From: Sapria himalayana
Lineage: Eukaryota > Streptophyta > Magnoliopsida > Malpighiales > Rafflesiaceae
Assembly: GCA_029783825.1 (NCBI GenBank)
Contig: JAREIK010000343.1
Span: 4,084,294-4,148,293 of the forward strand
Reading direction: 5' to 3'
Length of the DNA stretch: 64,000 bases
The notes under the pieces: model-generated
Databases searched by the model: none
The model's input: the letters and a program-made list of their open reading frames with translations, nothing else
What the model was told of the DNA's origin: nothing
Translations under genes and position numbers: made by a program
Shown here: positions 1 through 15,200 of the stretch, one piece after another
Numbering within the stretch: the first letter of the stretch is position 1
How the letters are laid out: every line of letters starts with the position of its first letter

Positions 1-223
1 AATTATTTTATTATGGATAAAGTATGGGTTGAATATATTATTATTATTTTCTTTAATATCATAAATTAACTAGTAAATAATTTCATAAGAGTCATGAGAT
101 AAAAATATATTGATCAAGTTTGTAGTGATGAAATGCTTCAATCATATGGTATTAGAATGGCTTATTAAATTGGTAATTGGTTTCATTTTCAATCTCCTAA
201 ATTTTCAATATTTAATATTGAAG
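1..223 (+). other. Probable POLL intron
   Basis: AT-rich sequence ahead of the first recognisable POLL exon. A pyrimidine-rich stretch followed by AAG at 221-223 is the likely splice acceptor. The reading frame runs open upstream to about 110, but that part has no polymerase similarity, so I treat it as intron. Confidence 0.5.
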
Positions 224-3200
224 GTGCTTATTTTATGTGGGGGATCTTATAGACGTGGGAAAGCTTTTTGTGGTGATCTAGACATTGTGGTTACTCATCC
301 AGATGGAAAGAGGTGAGATCTGGCTTTCTGGCATTTTATCATGATAATTATATGCTTCTATCCTGTTCTCTTATTCTGATATTAAGTTAATTTCATTGGA
401 CTGCCAGCCACAAAGGTTTTTTAGCAAGTTATGTCAGATATTTAACAGATATCAAATTCTTGCGAGAAGAATTGGTTTTTAGCACTCATAGTGAGGAGGT
501 AATGTGGTTCTTTTGTGCTTGTAGTTGTGATCGAACCTAAAAGGCTAAAATTAAATTCAATTCCATTGTATTATTAATGTTGTTTATGTATTATTGTATT
601 ACTTTTTGTTGATAATTTCTTTTTATTTCTATTATTAATAGAGTCTCTTTTTATTTTTATTATTGTTATTTGTTAATTATCAAATAATAATGTCTGTTAC
701 TTTTCTTTTTGATTAGAGGTTCCCATTCATGTAGGTTGGGCCAATTATTTTTTTCTCATATATAAGGATATTTTGTGTATTAAGTTTTATTTAAGTTAAA
801 TTAGATTGTTTTGTATTATTTCAAGTTATTTTATGTTATTTTTTAGTTATTGTATTTTTTTTATTAATTTATAAAATGATATCAGAGACATCATGGGGAA
901 CAAGTTCCTAGGGGAGTACATAATTAAGGGTTATAAATCTTATAAAATTGGTCGCAAGTATTATGTATCACTCTATTGTTGCACAACCGTTGTGTACAAT
1001 AGAAAAGAAAACATAAAACAAAAAAAGGCTTGTTCTACGTCGATGTCTACGAGGTCGATGCAAATGTTCCAATGTTGTATTTCAACTACGGGGAAAGAGA
1101 ATTGTCTCTGAAATTTTGGTGACAATAAGTAGGCATGTGGTGCCTCTTTTTTTTTTTTTTTCCCAATTGGGTAGCAGTAATTCGAATTTAATATTAGTAA
1201 AATCGTACCCAACAAATCCTAATTCAAGTGGTAAATTTAGAAACTCTAAAAAATAAGGGTTTTAAAATTGTCAGTAGTAAATTGGGGTTTTAAAACCTTA
1301 CTTGGAAGAAGTTAAATTCATTTATTGTAATATATTTTAAAAAATTTTAATTATTGACTTTTAATTTTATATTTTTTCTAAATTAAGATTTAAATTTAAG
1401 AAACTTATATTCCTGACTCGAGTAGACCCTAGTTTTTTTTTATTTCAAATTTTTTTTTGATGAGATCAAATGATTGATTAGAGTTGAGAAATATTGATTA
1501 GTTTCATGTAATATTAATGCTGATTGTGCTGACTTTAATAAAAATATCATTGATAGTAGGTAAATTTTTCAAACATGTCAATGCTGATACTAAGCTATAT
1601 GTTTATGCTTGTTTTTATGAAATAACTAGAATAATATCACCTAGCTCACCATATAATGGTGACGTGATACAAAAAATATTTTCGCTGTTATTATCATTTG
1701 AAAATTTAACCGACAAATTTAGTAGGTATATAAAAATTTTAGTAGAAGTAAGATCTTGTATAAATATAAAGAATATGAAATATCTAATGTGACCAGAGAT
1801 TAATGTCTAAATTGATAATGTAAAGTAATGGACTAACAATATTCAAATATATAACACAATACCTAATCATATAAGTAAGAACATTTAACTCACCATATTC
1901 AATTTCAAACATAATAGTATTTAAAGTCCTTTAATCTTGTAAAATAAAATTAATAAAAAAAAAAATAATCACAAAATTTAATTTGTCTTGAAAGATAACT
2001 TATAACAAAAAATATTAGGATAAATAAAAACTACCCAAAAGACATAAAATAAGTAGTTTAGTAGGTTGGATGCTATCGTAACTAAAAACTTTGGGTAATT
2101 TTTTATTTGTTATTATTATAATTAAAAAATATAGGGAAAACATAGTAAATAAAAAATAATTATATTTGATGTGATTATTAGTTTTTGAGTTGATAATTTA
2201 TGAGCTTGAATTGATGCAATTATAAGTTATGAGAGTTGTAGTACATGATGCATGAGCAATATTTGATGTTGTTTTGGGAATGAGTTTTATATACTCTAAT
2301 GTGTTTTACTGTGATCAAGACATATGAGTGATTTTAGTAGTTAGTTTCTCTCTCTCAATACTTAGTCGTGCTCTCGGTTCTCTTTAGAAATAACTCTCAA
2401 TTAATATAGGTAGTGTGACCACTCTTCGTATATTATGTATCGTGTATTGAGGATCTCATGTCTTTACCTCTACTATATTTGATGTCTCTTCTACCTTTAA
2501 CATAAATTGATCTCATATCTTTGCCTCATATCTTTTATTACATTTGGATCTAAAAATCTTATTTTGACTAGTGATTAATAACTAATTTGATAATATATAA
2601 ATAATTGATTAATAATACTCAAATATTTAATTTAATACATAATAATATCAGGAATACTATGTAACTCATCATGTTCAATCTTAAATATAATCTTGTTCAA
2701 AGTCCTTAAAATTTTATATAATAATATTAATAGAAAAAAATAATGTCAAAATTATATATTTTAAAAGATTGCTATGTTGAATGCTACCAAAATAACTTAC
2801 AAAGTTGTTTTGAAAGACAACTTTGCATAATTTGCGATTTGTTATTATAATATTCAGAAAATATTTTGGCTTATCGAGTTGGGATGATAAGTTGATAAAT
2901 ACTTCATTAGGAACAATGTATTATAAAAATTATTTATTACTGTTTGTATTTATATCGTGGTACTAGGTGATGATTTATTTATGAAAATATATAGTAAATA
3001 TCAATTTATTGTTCCTATTTTTTAAACATAATAATTGAGAAATGGTAGCTTATTCGGTAAAAAAAAAAAGGATAAATACTTTAATCAATGGGGAACAAGT
3101 TTGATCCTCAGGGATGTTATATATGCTTTCCCATGATCCCCTCGAGGCCCATATTATATATGCAAAGAGATAATATGGGTTTGGGCAAGGGGAAGGGGGA

Positions 3201-6200
3201 GGCTGAGGGACAAGAAAAAAAAACTAAATTTTAAAGAAGTACATACACCTTCATGAGATATATATTAAGATTATCATATTGATCTTATATATTTAAAGGA
3301 ATATTAATATATTTTTAGATGAATAAAATTGCAAGTAATTTTTGATATGATATACTCATTTTTAGATGAATAAAATATGATATTATGTTTAATATTTCCA
3401 TAAGTTTTTTTTTGTATTAATTCAATTTTAGACGAGAATAGAAAACAAAAATATGTGCTCAAATTATTTTTTTTTTTCCTTTTAAATTTTTAGGTTAACA
3501 AATGTTTTCTAGCTTTCTAAAGAAAAAAAATTAAGTGAATTATGGTTTCGTTTGGTTTTATTTTACATTTTAATAATATAGAAAATTTCAACTTGTAAGA
3601 TTTGCATAAATTCATTATGTAAACATTTTATCAATTAATAGAGAATATGTATTAATAATAATTAGTATCTAAATATTTTAAAATCTCATATTCACTTATA
3701 TTTTTATTATCAGGTTTAAGAGTTATCCTATAAATAATTTCATATTAATCATTTTATTTTGAGTTTATATATATGTATATTTTTATATTTCAAATACTTA
3801 TATTAAATACTTGTAAAATCATTTCTTGATAGTATTATGAGTTTTAAGTTTTCTTCTAAGATATTATCTCATATAAGATTTCAATAGATTATTTTATAAG
3901 AAATACATATATATCACTCTTTTATAAACCTAATAATTTTTATAATTTGGATGATTCGCCTTGACATAACTCGACACAAGCTTGAGTAGAGATATGAGTT
4001 GGTTAACCACCAGTCCAAGTTTTGGTCAATATTGGCTCAGCCATTTCATTTTGGCTTATCAAGTTCGGACGAGAAGTAGACAATTACTTCATCAGGAAGA
4101 AAATATTATATAAATTGCTTGTTCATGCTTGTATTCAAATCATGGTTTTGAGTGTTGATATTACTATGAAAGTACTATGTAGATATCAATTTATTTTTTC
4201 CTATTTTATAAATATAATATGTGAGAAATGCATGCACATGCTTCAGAGAAATATTAAGATCATCATGTTGATTTTATTTTATTTAAGAAATATTTTTATA
4301 TTTCAATTTGTATCTAGCAAAAATTGAGCCGTGCTCATATTTGGGAGAAACTGCAAGTAATTTTTGGTATGAAATATTCATTTTTAGATTGATGAAACTT
4401 ATGTTAGTAGCATCAAAGTCTTATTTTTCTATTGTTGAATGATAATTAGTAGTTATATAGCACAAATAAGATAAGAAAAATAAAATATCATTAGATTACA
4501 CATTTTCTTATATAGCACAAATAAGATGGGCTTAGAAAAATGTTTACTAATTCATAATGTTAATTTTTAATTTTATGAGAAATAAACTTGAATGATAATT
4601 AGTATTTTAATATTTTAAAATTTCATCCCTTTATACAAATATTCTTGTCACTTTTCTATAGCTAAATGAATTGAGAATTAATTATTTTCAATATAAGTTA
4701 GTTATTTAATTATTCGTGTATTTCACTCTCTAGTTTTTGTAGCTGTTTTATATACTTTACTATAAAATGTAAATATTTTTTATACTCTTCTACACTTAGT
4801 ATTTTAATTTATTTTTAATTCTTAGCTATTTTACTAAAATGCGAATATTTATTTTATTGTTAAAATAGTTAAATATAGGACTCATATTACAAATATTCTT
4901 AAATACAATATAATGTAAGAGTATATACTTGGAAACTTAAGTCAGTAGTTTCATAAATTATTTTTAAAAATTTTAAGAATTTTAAGAATGACAAGACTAT
5001 ATACTAATCATATGTAATTGTTAAAATATCATCGATCATACTCTTCATGAACTCAAATATAATATTTTTATAGGTATCATACAAGTTTTTTTAGAAATAC
5101 TGATTGATATAAAATATAAAATTAAATAACTAATATAGAAGCACGAATAATTTTTTGAAAAAATAAAATTATTTTGAATTCAATTTGTTTTATTAAATTA
5201 ATAATCTGACATATATCTAATATAGAAAATTTTCATAGTGAGACATTTTCTAATAATTTTTAATAAATAAATTTATTATCATATTATTATTTATAATGTT
5301 ATTAAATTTTATACTCTAAAAATGATCGTGAAATACTCATATATGATAAAGTTATAATAAGAATACAATATTGGATAAAATTTTATTGATTTGTTCTTTA
5401 GTGTCAAATTTAAATCATTATAATGGATATTAATACTTGTGAATGAAATATTATTTTGAATAGTTTAGTTTTTTTATTAAATTTATAATATTTTATGACA
5501 TCATGATGATATTTCCACCTAAAAATTTACAACAAGTGGATTATATAGTTATTAATAAATATGCAAACTTAAGATATTTTCTAAATTTCTGTATAAAATT
5601 CATACTACCATGATATTATCTAAACTCTTAGATTATAGTTAACTATAACATGTAATGGATTGATAGCTATGGTATTAAAAAAATCATTGCTGGATCGGAT
5701 CATGTGTCACACACATCACACCTTTCATCTTGGCCCGACCCATGAAACTACACGTGCTCAGGACATGAGTTAACTGGCACCCTAACACGACATGAGCATG
5801 CCTCGATGTGGGCATGAGACTTGGACCAACATGTCGAGCTCTACGGTGCCATAAGTATTGTGGCATGCGGCTAGCCCTTTCAGGCCCGATACGGTCTGTG
5901 TCCCTGTGGGCTGTGCCTCATTTTGGGCCGTCCGACCTGTTTGACATCTCTGTGGGTTGCCTAACCTTTAATAGTTAAATCGCAGCCTGAAATTGCTCGC
6001 TGCTAGCCCCAGTCTTATAACCAATCAAGGGCTGGGACAATCCTTTTGGATCCGACTCACCAGATGTGATAGTTTGCAGGGCACGGATTCTGGCGTGGAC
6101 ACGTATTTCGGTCTTTGTACTTATCCTGGGAAGGAACTACGCCGCCGCATAGATTTCAAGGTATATAATTAGATTTATTGTCTTGTGGTTTCAAAAATAT

Positions 6201-9200
6201 ATCAGTTGATTATGTTTTCAGGTGTATCCAAGAGACGCATATGCATTTGGTCTCATTGCTTGGACGGGAAATGATGTACTGAACAGGAGGTTAGTTTGTT
6301 TCTATTGTTTGGCATCATTTTTTTGGTCGAGGTCTGGGTTGGTTTCCTCCATAGTTTTCATGAGTGGCATATATGGCATTGAGTTCCAAATTGAAAATGT
6401 TGGGTAAAAACGGAAACAATTTTGCATGATAACAATAATTTTTAATTTCATTGAAAAATGAAAATAAAAAAAATATTAATTTTTTTTGCACTAGACGCTC
6501 AATTTGGGGTTTTTTTCATGTGATTTTAAAGTTGTATATATAGATCGGGTCAAATTGGTTGGCTTGGCCTTGAGTTTTTAGTTGGCATGTGCTTGGGATT
6601 GTGGCATGTATACCAGCCCAACCCGTTTTATTTAGTTGGATTAAGAGATAGTATTTTCAAGAGATAAGATTCTTTTTAAGAAAAATATAATAATTTATAA
6701 TAAATTTTTTCTATTTGAGATTTCTTTATATATTAAAGTGAAAAATGCATCAAACTGAACATGTTGTAGGGATATTAGGAAATAATTAGCTATAATAATT
6801 GTATAAATTATATTTATTTATTAATAATTAGATAATAAATATTTCTAATAATTTTTATGCATATAGTCAGATCAACTAGAAGGTCAACATCAATTGAAAG
6901 ATCAATATCTATCTTAATAATTGTATATGCTTGAATGTAACCCCAAAAATTAATTACTATGTGTATCCAAGACATATCTCATTTTGTGATAATATAATAT
7001 ATTTATGATCAAATATTATCCTATTCTTAAGAAAGTATCTGAGTATCATAAAATCTTTTATTTGACACTGTGACTCAATGTACTAATATAGAGTTGGGTA
7101 ATTTTTTAACTCATCTTCTGTAATCAGAAAATTATTCAGACATATGAGTATGAAAAGAAGTTTGCCATCTAAATTTTTCTAGAAAAATAAGAAATAATTT
7201 GTATAATATATGTGGAAATCGAATGATATAATTTTAGATAAAAATTTCGTAAATTAGGTTATTGTGGATTACGTTAGGCCATATAAAGCATTACATAATC
7301 TGTATAACGGATCTAAATAGTGTGTTTGGACTCAAAAACTTGGTGGCAGCTTCGTATGCACCTTATTCTCAAGGTCATTTATAAAGAAAAATATTTTTCA
7401 AGTCTAATTAATATATTATTTATCTTTGAGAAGCTTCAAAAAAGTTTCCTTATCAAGGTCATCATGCTCACTAGAGAAAAAAATATATTCCCAATGAACT
7501 TAAAGAAATACAAATTCGAGAACTCGCCACATGGCTCGCCTACAAACAAGCTATATGATTATTAAGATATTAATTGTAGACATCCACTTGCAATATATAA
7601 TGTATATTTTTGAATATTTAGATGTTAATTCCCAAGTTTTTTTAGAGAAAAACATATTTTTGAATATTTAGATTTATGTATTCAAATATCATCTAGATAA
7701 GCAATAAAAGTGGTCAAATAAAAACAAAGACATGGGCATGATAAACTTTGTGAACTAGTGTGTTAAGCACAACTCATATGTCTTTTCAAGATAATAATCC
7801 AAAGGGTAATATTAGAAGAGTTGATCACATGATCATTTGGTATCTCAGGAGATTTTCTTTCATTATGGATAATTGACACATTTAATTATCATAAAATAAA
7901 CTTAAAAATATTGGGCTACCAAATCACCTAGCCCCAACTTATTTGGAGTTGGGATTGAAATCAACTCCGGAACTACTATTTCGTTAGACTATAAGAGGAT
8001 TCTTTTTCAATGAAAATCTCATTTTTTTAAAAATTAATTTATTTTTTACTTATTAGTACATATAATAATTCAAAATAAAAGGTATCATAGTGTGAAACAA
8101 GTTAATTTCGATGTAGTTGAATAGTAATATTTCTTTTGGTTGGAGAAATAGTAAGAGATTCACATATTTTTTTTTAATACTTATTCTATCTAAACTTATT
8201 ATTTAATGATTTCTACTAAAAAAAACATCAATATTGATTAGTAGTTTTTCAAGCTTGATGGGATTTTTGTTTAGGATTTTTGTGAAAGAGAGGTGATAGG
8301 GAGGAAAGAAAAATAGAAAAAAAAAGAAAAAAATTATTAAATGAAAAAATAATTTTTTGAATGCACATACTCTTATATATATAATGTGTTACAAGTTGAA
8401 ATACAAAAAAAAAAAAAACAAATACTCAATTTAAAATATCATATAATATATGCTCTTATATAATAAGTTAAAGTGATTAAGATAGTTAATAGGTTGGATG
8501 CTTTTATTAAAAGGATCAAAAATAAAAAAAGACAAAAAATTGAACACATAAAAGTCACTGATATTGTTTTAAGGTTATCGTGAAGATATCTATTGACTAC
8601 TTTGCTGTTTAAATATATATTTTAGTTATGATCTTATTTTAAATCTTTTTTTAATGAATACGCAATTCACCTTGATGCATTTAATTCATTCATGAAATAC
8701 TTGATTTGAGATTATACCCCTCACCTCTTGACCGACACAACAAATAATAGTGGGACAATAGGGTGAATATCTAAACATGATCTTCTTGATTAGATGTTAC
8801 ATCCAAAACATATCATAAGTAAATGTTGACAATGCTTTGAGCTTTATATTTATGTTGAATATCATAATAATTATTTGCCTTTTTCAAAAAAAATAAGTCT
8901 CTAAGAAAAGTATAAAATTTCATCATTGATCTTCTCTAGGTACATGTTATTACCAACTCGAATTTGAATATTCGGCTAATTGTAAGCATTCATGATTTTA
9001 AAAAGAGATGTTAAGTCCTGTAAATTTTTTTTCCATACCTCAGTATGAAAAGAGCTGTATTGAGATGATTTTTTTTGGTATATTTAGTTTGGTAATTATT
9101 AAATAGTTAATATTTTTTATAATTTTATTCTTAGTAGAGTTAATTAGAGACATCATATCAGAAATAAATTTATACATGGATCAATAGGAATATATGTGTT

Positions 9201-12200
9201 AGTACAACTTAGAAGATTAATACATGTAAGAGTATCATGTATATCTTTTATTTGTGATAAGATGATATCCTTTTTAGAATGAGTTATATCTATGCCAAAA
9301 AAATATCTATCTTCCAAGGTCATTAGCTATGATTGTTTGAAGATACATTGAGTTGGATGATTTCTAATTCGTTATCTTACACATTCAGAATGTCATAAAC
9401 ATAAATAATCAACAAAATTATCTTTCTACTAGAGCTCCTCCAAAAGAAAAAAAGAAAAAAAATAATTATAATACTCAATTACAGCCTAAATGAAATAATT
9501 GTATGTAAAAATCTTGTAAACAAAGTTCTTGATAATTGTTCAAGGTCATTTAATATTTTTCACAATTTGTAAATTAAACTTGAATGTATTGCACGAAACC
9601 TTGATGGTTGCTCCTTATATGTCTCATTATCAATATCACCATGAATTAATATATTTTTTATGTTGACATATTTTCACGCTAAATGTGAGATGCTACAAGA
9701 GGAATAATAATATATATAGAGGTTCCAATTGATTACTGGAGAGTAGATATCTCGATAGTCCACACTAAATATTTGAGAGTATCTTTTAGATAAATTTCAT
9801 TTTAAGATGATATATCTTTCTTTGCTGACATATTTTCACAGTGAATACTTATCTGTGATCAATAATACATCTTTCTAAAAATTATGATATTAGTTTAAGT
9901 CTCTTTGTAGTGGGTGTCGAGTATAAAGAATTGAATACTTTAATATCATTAAGAAAATAAATAAAAAAAAAACCTAAGGAACAAGATGAGTCAAAATATA
10001 TAAAATTGGATGTTATAACTTTTTTGTCTCTTTCAGAGAGAGATAAGAAGGTCAAGATTAGTAGAACTAGTTTTAAGATCATTTGATTTCTTTGTAGGCT
10101 TATCTCTAGTTTGATAAGGTTGTGTATATCTCTCTTTTTTGATATAAACTATGTCATAAATGATAATGTCTCCTAGTTGTCGACTTAATATTATTTTGTA
10201 CCCCTACTCTAGATTTTTGTACTACCAAATATAAAAGAGAAAATATATAAATTGTCATGCTTAGTTATAAAAAAAAATTTCTAAAAATCTTTTAATTCTG
10301 CAAAATAATATCTAGAAAAAAAATAATATTAGAATGAAGTTGCTTATCAAAATATATGATGGTAAAACTTTATAAAGATATATGCATTTATTTAGTAGTT
10401 GATTTTATCTTTCTTAATAATTTGTGGTATTATCATTATTTTTATAAATAATTCTTTTAGTATGACTATTTTTTTTATAATGTGTATATCACATGAAATA
10501 TCTCATTTCTTAGAACCTTAACACATACTCTCCTTGTTTCCTAGGGTTTTAATGCCAAAAAATAATATTATTCAACTAAGGGTTGGATTTCTCCATAGAT
10601 AACCGCACATCAATCCCAAACTCAACCTCCATAAATATTTGAAATATCCTAAAATTAAATTGGTGCCACTATCTACCGCCTTGCACCACTATTTCACTAC
10701 CACCATTGTTGTCATGGACATCACTATGCATTGTGATGTTCTAAATATCTTTTTATCTAATTTAACTTCTTAAGGATGGAATGGATTGCAGGTCGTTTGC
10801 GTTATTATTTTCATGCATTTTTATTGATCAACCAAGCCCCTACATGTAAGATTTGGGAAAATTAGTTGTTGATAGTAATTTAGTGTGGAGGTGTCAAATG
10901 GGCTGGCCCGGCACGTGCACGACACGCTACAATGCCACGCCCATGATAGGCACGGACGCAACAGTGCCGTGCCGGCACGACGACACAACATGTGACAACG
11001 CACTGAACATGGTCAATACGAGTCGATGCCCAACAGGGGAGGCTTGCCGAGCCCCAAAAGGGCGATGATTCGTGGTGGTGCTGCTGCACGCTGCCGGAAT
11101 TTTAATTTTTTTAAAAAATTAGGGTTTTGTCCGACCTGAACCTGGCCGAACCCGACGCTTTTCTGCCCCAAGTCCGTGCCGTGCCATGCACGGTATAGTA
11201 ACCGTGCATGGCCCGGCACGGTAGCCCGATTGGGCAACTTAAAACTGGCCCAGGCCATGCTAGGTGGCCCGTTTGACACCTCTAATTTAATGTAGAAGAT
11301 ATTGTTGTTGATGCCTAACAAGCATTGCTATTGGTATTAGGAGAGTAATATGATGGTTTTTTAATAATCAATTTATTTTGTACTTGTTTATACATATGAC
11401 GACTTAAAAGAAGAGCCATCAAAATATAAACCAACAAATTTAGAAGTAATTGAGGGATAGTGTTGCTTCTTAGTTAGAGTCTCAAGTGAGACTATAGATT
11501 AAAAAATAGCAAGAAATTCAAATATATATTTTTTTGAATTAATACTTTAACTATTCTCATTATAGAATGAGACATACTAAAAATATAATATTAGTACTAA
11601 CTAGTACTAAATCAATCTCAAGTGAATAATATATATCTCTTATAGGTATTGGAGTAATTAAAAATATATATTTTATTGTCCTGATCATTATCTTGTCACA
11701 TTTTAGAGAGATACTGAATAAATTAAGTGTTTCCAAAAATTTCTTTAGATAAATTGTAGTATCTTATCACGATAAGACATGATAGAAGAGGATTTTCAAT
11801 TATTCATATAGTTGACTATTAAAATTATACATCCCTCAAAGATATCTTACAACACTCCTATCATAGATGAGTGTTCTAGTTATTTAAATAAAATTTGTAT
11901 TTTTATTTATATAATCATATTTTGTGGGGGTCTAATTGCAAATGAAGTTTCTTGTATGATCTCATAATTAATATTTTAAGTTATGAAATTGTCAATTATA
12001 TATTCTAAAATATTTTTTTAAAATATTTTTATTAAATTGATTTTGAATTATTTTATTCAATAGTTGAAGATAAAATAATTTTTAGATTTGTTTTGAAAAG
12101 AAAAAAAAAATCAAATGTAACAAGTATACTCAAATAACTAGTATGATAGATAATCTTGGTAGATAAAGAATACAAATTGTGATACTCAGTCACGAAAAAA

Positions 12201-15200
12201 TTTTTATTGAAATTTTTTGGTTTTGGAAATTAATAACTATAGAAATAAAATACTATTAAAATGAAGTTTAGTAAAATAACTCATATCAAAATAATAATAT
12301 ATTAAATTTAAATTATCATAGCTAAGAATTTTAGATATTTTATCGTTAGCTATAAAATAATTATAAAATAAAGAGACAATGTAGTAAATAGAGAATAATT
12401 ACTTATGATGTGATTTATTGTTCTCGAGTATAATGTGCAATTCTGAAGTGAGAGAATGAGCTGTGAGAGTTATAATATTTGAAGAACAAAAAATATATGT
12501 TGTCTTATAAGAAAGAAGATCAACATATTTCTATCTAGTAATGTTATAATGTTATAAGGTTGTTGTCTTATAAAAAAATGGGTCGGGCCAGCTCTATTTT
12601 TTAGAGCATGGCTGTGCTTTTGTGCCGGGCCAGACATCGTTTATAAAAGTCAGGCCCGGTTGGGCCAAACATGGCCGTATGGGCCAAGTTAAATTTTTTT
12701 TTATTTTTATAGTTTTATATTTTAGTTTAATTAAAAAATATATTAAATTATAAATAGAATTATAGATACTGTATAATATAATAAATTTATAAAATAAAAA
12801 TTGTTAAAAATTTATTAAATTACAAAGTTTAGATTTTTTTTATAACTTATAATTTATTAGAATTAAATTATAGAGTTATAAATGTTTAAATGAAAAATTA
12901 AAATAAAAAAAATAAATAAATCAAAAAATTTTGTTTAAAAAATATAAAAGTAAAATAAAAAACAAAAGCAAACCAAATGAAAAATAACCAATCAGCCAAT
13001 AGATACCGAAGATTCGAACCAAATAAATTAAAGTTTCAATGTAACGTATATATAAAGCATACAATCAATAAAAAATAAAATATCAAAATCAAAAAGTAAT
13101 GGATCATTATCAATCATTAATCGGCATATCATGAGCATCATTAGCCGCAATATCAAGATCAATACCATATGGATTATCATCATCAGTAATCAATTCCTTC
13201 GCTTTCACAGTGGATGCGGTTGCACTTCCTATCCCAGTCCCAGCTCCAGTACGATAATGAATGTTAAACCTCGAATCCTCCTAATCCTTCAAACAGGCCA
13301 AAGCCTCAACAATATTTGAACGTAATCTCGATCTCCTATTTGAAATTAAATTCACTGCAACAGAAAAAACATATTTCGATGCTACGCTCAACACCGGAGG
13401 AGTCAGTAGATTACGTGCCATCTTAGATAGCACGGGAAAGGTGGACTCATATGATTTCTACCAATGTAATATATCAAGATTTTTAGTATCAGAATGTGAT
13501 AGGATTGAGTAGTAATCGGTATCTAAGTACTGAGAAAGCTCGCTCCTATGTGATGGTCCACCCCGACGTTTCCTCCTCACTAGCTTAATAAAAAAATCGT
13601 CATCTTCGAACAAAATATATATATCCGTAATCACAGTCTCACCACCACCACCACCATACCTAGTATCGTAGTATGTGAACAAATCAGTCAACTTCTCGTG
13701 AATTAACCCTTCAGATGGCTCTTCCAGATTCATGCACGAGGAAATGTAAGTCAGGGTCCATGCATGCAGCGAGACAATTAAGAGATGGAACGGTGGACTA
13801 GTACTTCAAGTACTTGGTTTCCATCTCTGCAACCATATGACTAAGTGTCTGATCTGCTCGATACTTCCTAAACATGCTACTAATGTTTCATATACACCTG
13901 AGTGCAATGCAAGTCGTGGGCGTATAAACCACGAATACATGTTCGTCGTGTCAGGTCGGGGTGACCACGAGTCGGGTTTGATTGGACCCGACCCACTGTC
14001 TTTTTTGCGGGAAGCTTTGCTTGGCCTGACTCATGTGTCCCGATTCACGGTGAACCCACCCGTGACTCGTGAGGGTGCGGGAAGCCATGTATGTGGGTTA
14101 GTGGGTGCGGAACTGCGGGTGTGGGATGCCGGGGCTGGGTGTGAACCGTGTACCCGACCGTGCCTACGGGCCATGCCACGGGCCACGGAACCCTGCCAGG
14201 TCAGGCATGGCACGGCATAGTTTGTGCCTTTTCTGGGCAAGGCACGGGCCCGGGCACGGCCGAACCATGCCGGGTCTGGCCGGGCCCATCCAGGTAGACA
14301 CCTCTACGAGGGGGAACTTGAATGGATTCATTAATATTTCCTATAATTTTTTTTTAATAGTTGAGTTAATTTGAGAGATTGTATCATAAGTCAATTCAAA
14401 ACATAGATCACTAGGAGTATTTGTTGTTGTATAACCCAAAAACCTAACTCAAAAGTATTAAGTGCATATCTTATATTTGATATGTTGTTATTCTTTGTAG
14501 AATAAGTTATATGTATGCTAAGAAAGTATGTGTCTTTCAATGTCTTTCAAGTTCTTTCATTTTAAATTGTGCTTGAATGTATTTATTGAGTTCGGTGATT
14601 ACTAATGCATTATTTTTTATAATCAGAATATTATTTATGTACATAATTATCAAAATTATCTTGTTATTATGGCTCCTCCTAAAATTCAAAAAATTTATAA
14701 TATATTTGTGTAAAATAAATGAGATGATCATTTATGAATATTTTATAAACTAGGTTATTTGTAATTGTTTTGGGGCCATATATCACCTTCCTTAATATGC
14801 AAATTTTGGTGGTTATAATTGCTCCACACACAAGCACACTAAAGGTTATTATGAAAAAATATATATCTTCATGTCTATTTGATGTATTCTCTAATTGTGA
14901 ATTGCTCCAATGGAAATAAGAATTAATATTGATGTCATTATGGCCACTTGAGAGTAAGTATTGCGGTAGTTCATATTTAATATTTGAGCGAATTTCCTTA
15001 ACAAATATCATCTTTATGTGATCCTCCTTCCCATCTTGACATGTTTTCATATGTGTACACTCATCTGCAATTAACAATAATTCTTATTGAATATCATGTT
15101 ATTAGTCCTCAAGTTTCAACAGAGTGAAAGATATGAATGTTTTTCATTGTGGCCCAATATTATTCTACATGAGATAAATCCTTAGATGGAGATTTGACAG

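Larger units (their letters stand above)
499..6079 (+). other. POLL intron of 5.6 kb, AT-rich, with duplicated repeat modules
   Basis: Donor GT at 499, acceptor TTTGCAG ending at 6079. I see no gene in it. It holds two pairs of diverged direct repeats, annotated separately, and a hAT remnant close to the acceptor. The remainder is AT-rich sequence without recognisable features. Confidence 0.8.
12580..14308 (-). mobile_element. Internally deleted family A hAT element
   Basis: The orientation is opposite to the full element at 21963. The terminus reads GACACCTCTA at 14299-14308, followed inward by the GC-rich subterminal block, and at about 13940 the sequence jumps straight into the carboxyl half of transposase. 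Compared with the full element, roughly 22230-23985 is missing. The other end, near 12580, keeps the GGGCCGG-like subterminal sequence but its terminal repeat has decayed, and I found no convincing target duplication. Confidence 0.75.

Noticed and set aside
110..223. Upstream extension of the first POLL exon
   Set aside because: The frame is open but has no polymerase similarity, and a plausible splice acceptor lies at 223.
10821..11321. Four overlapping open frames on both strands
   Set aside because: They lie wholly inside a GC-rich hAT element with a target duplication; low stop density follows from composition and no frame resembles a protein family.
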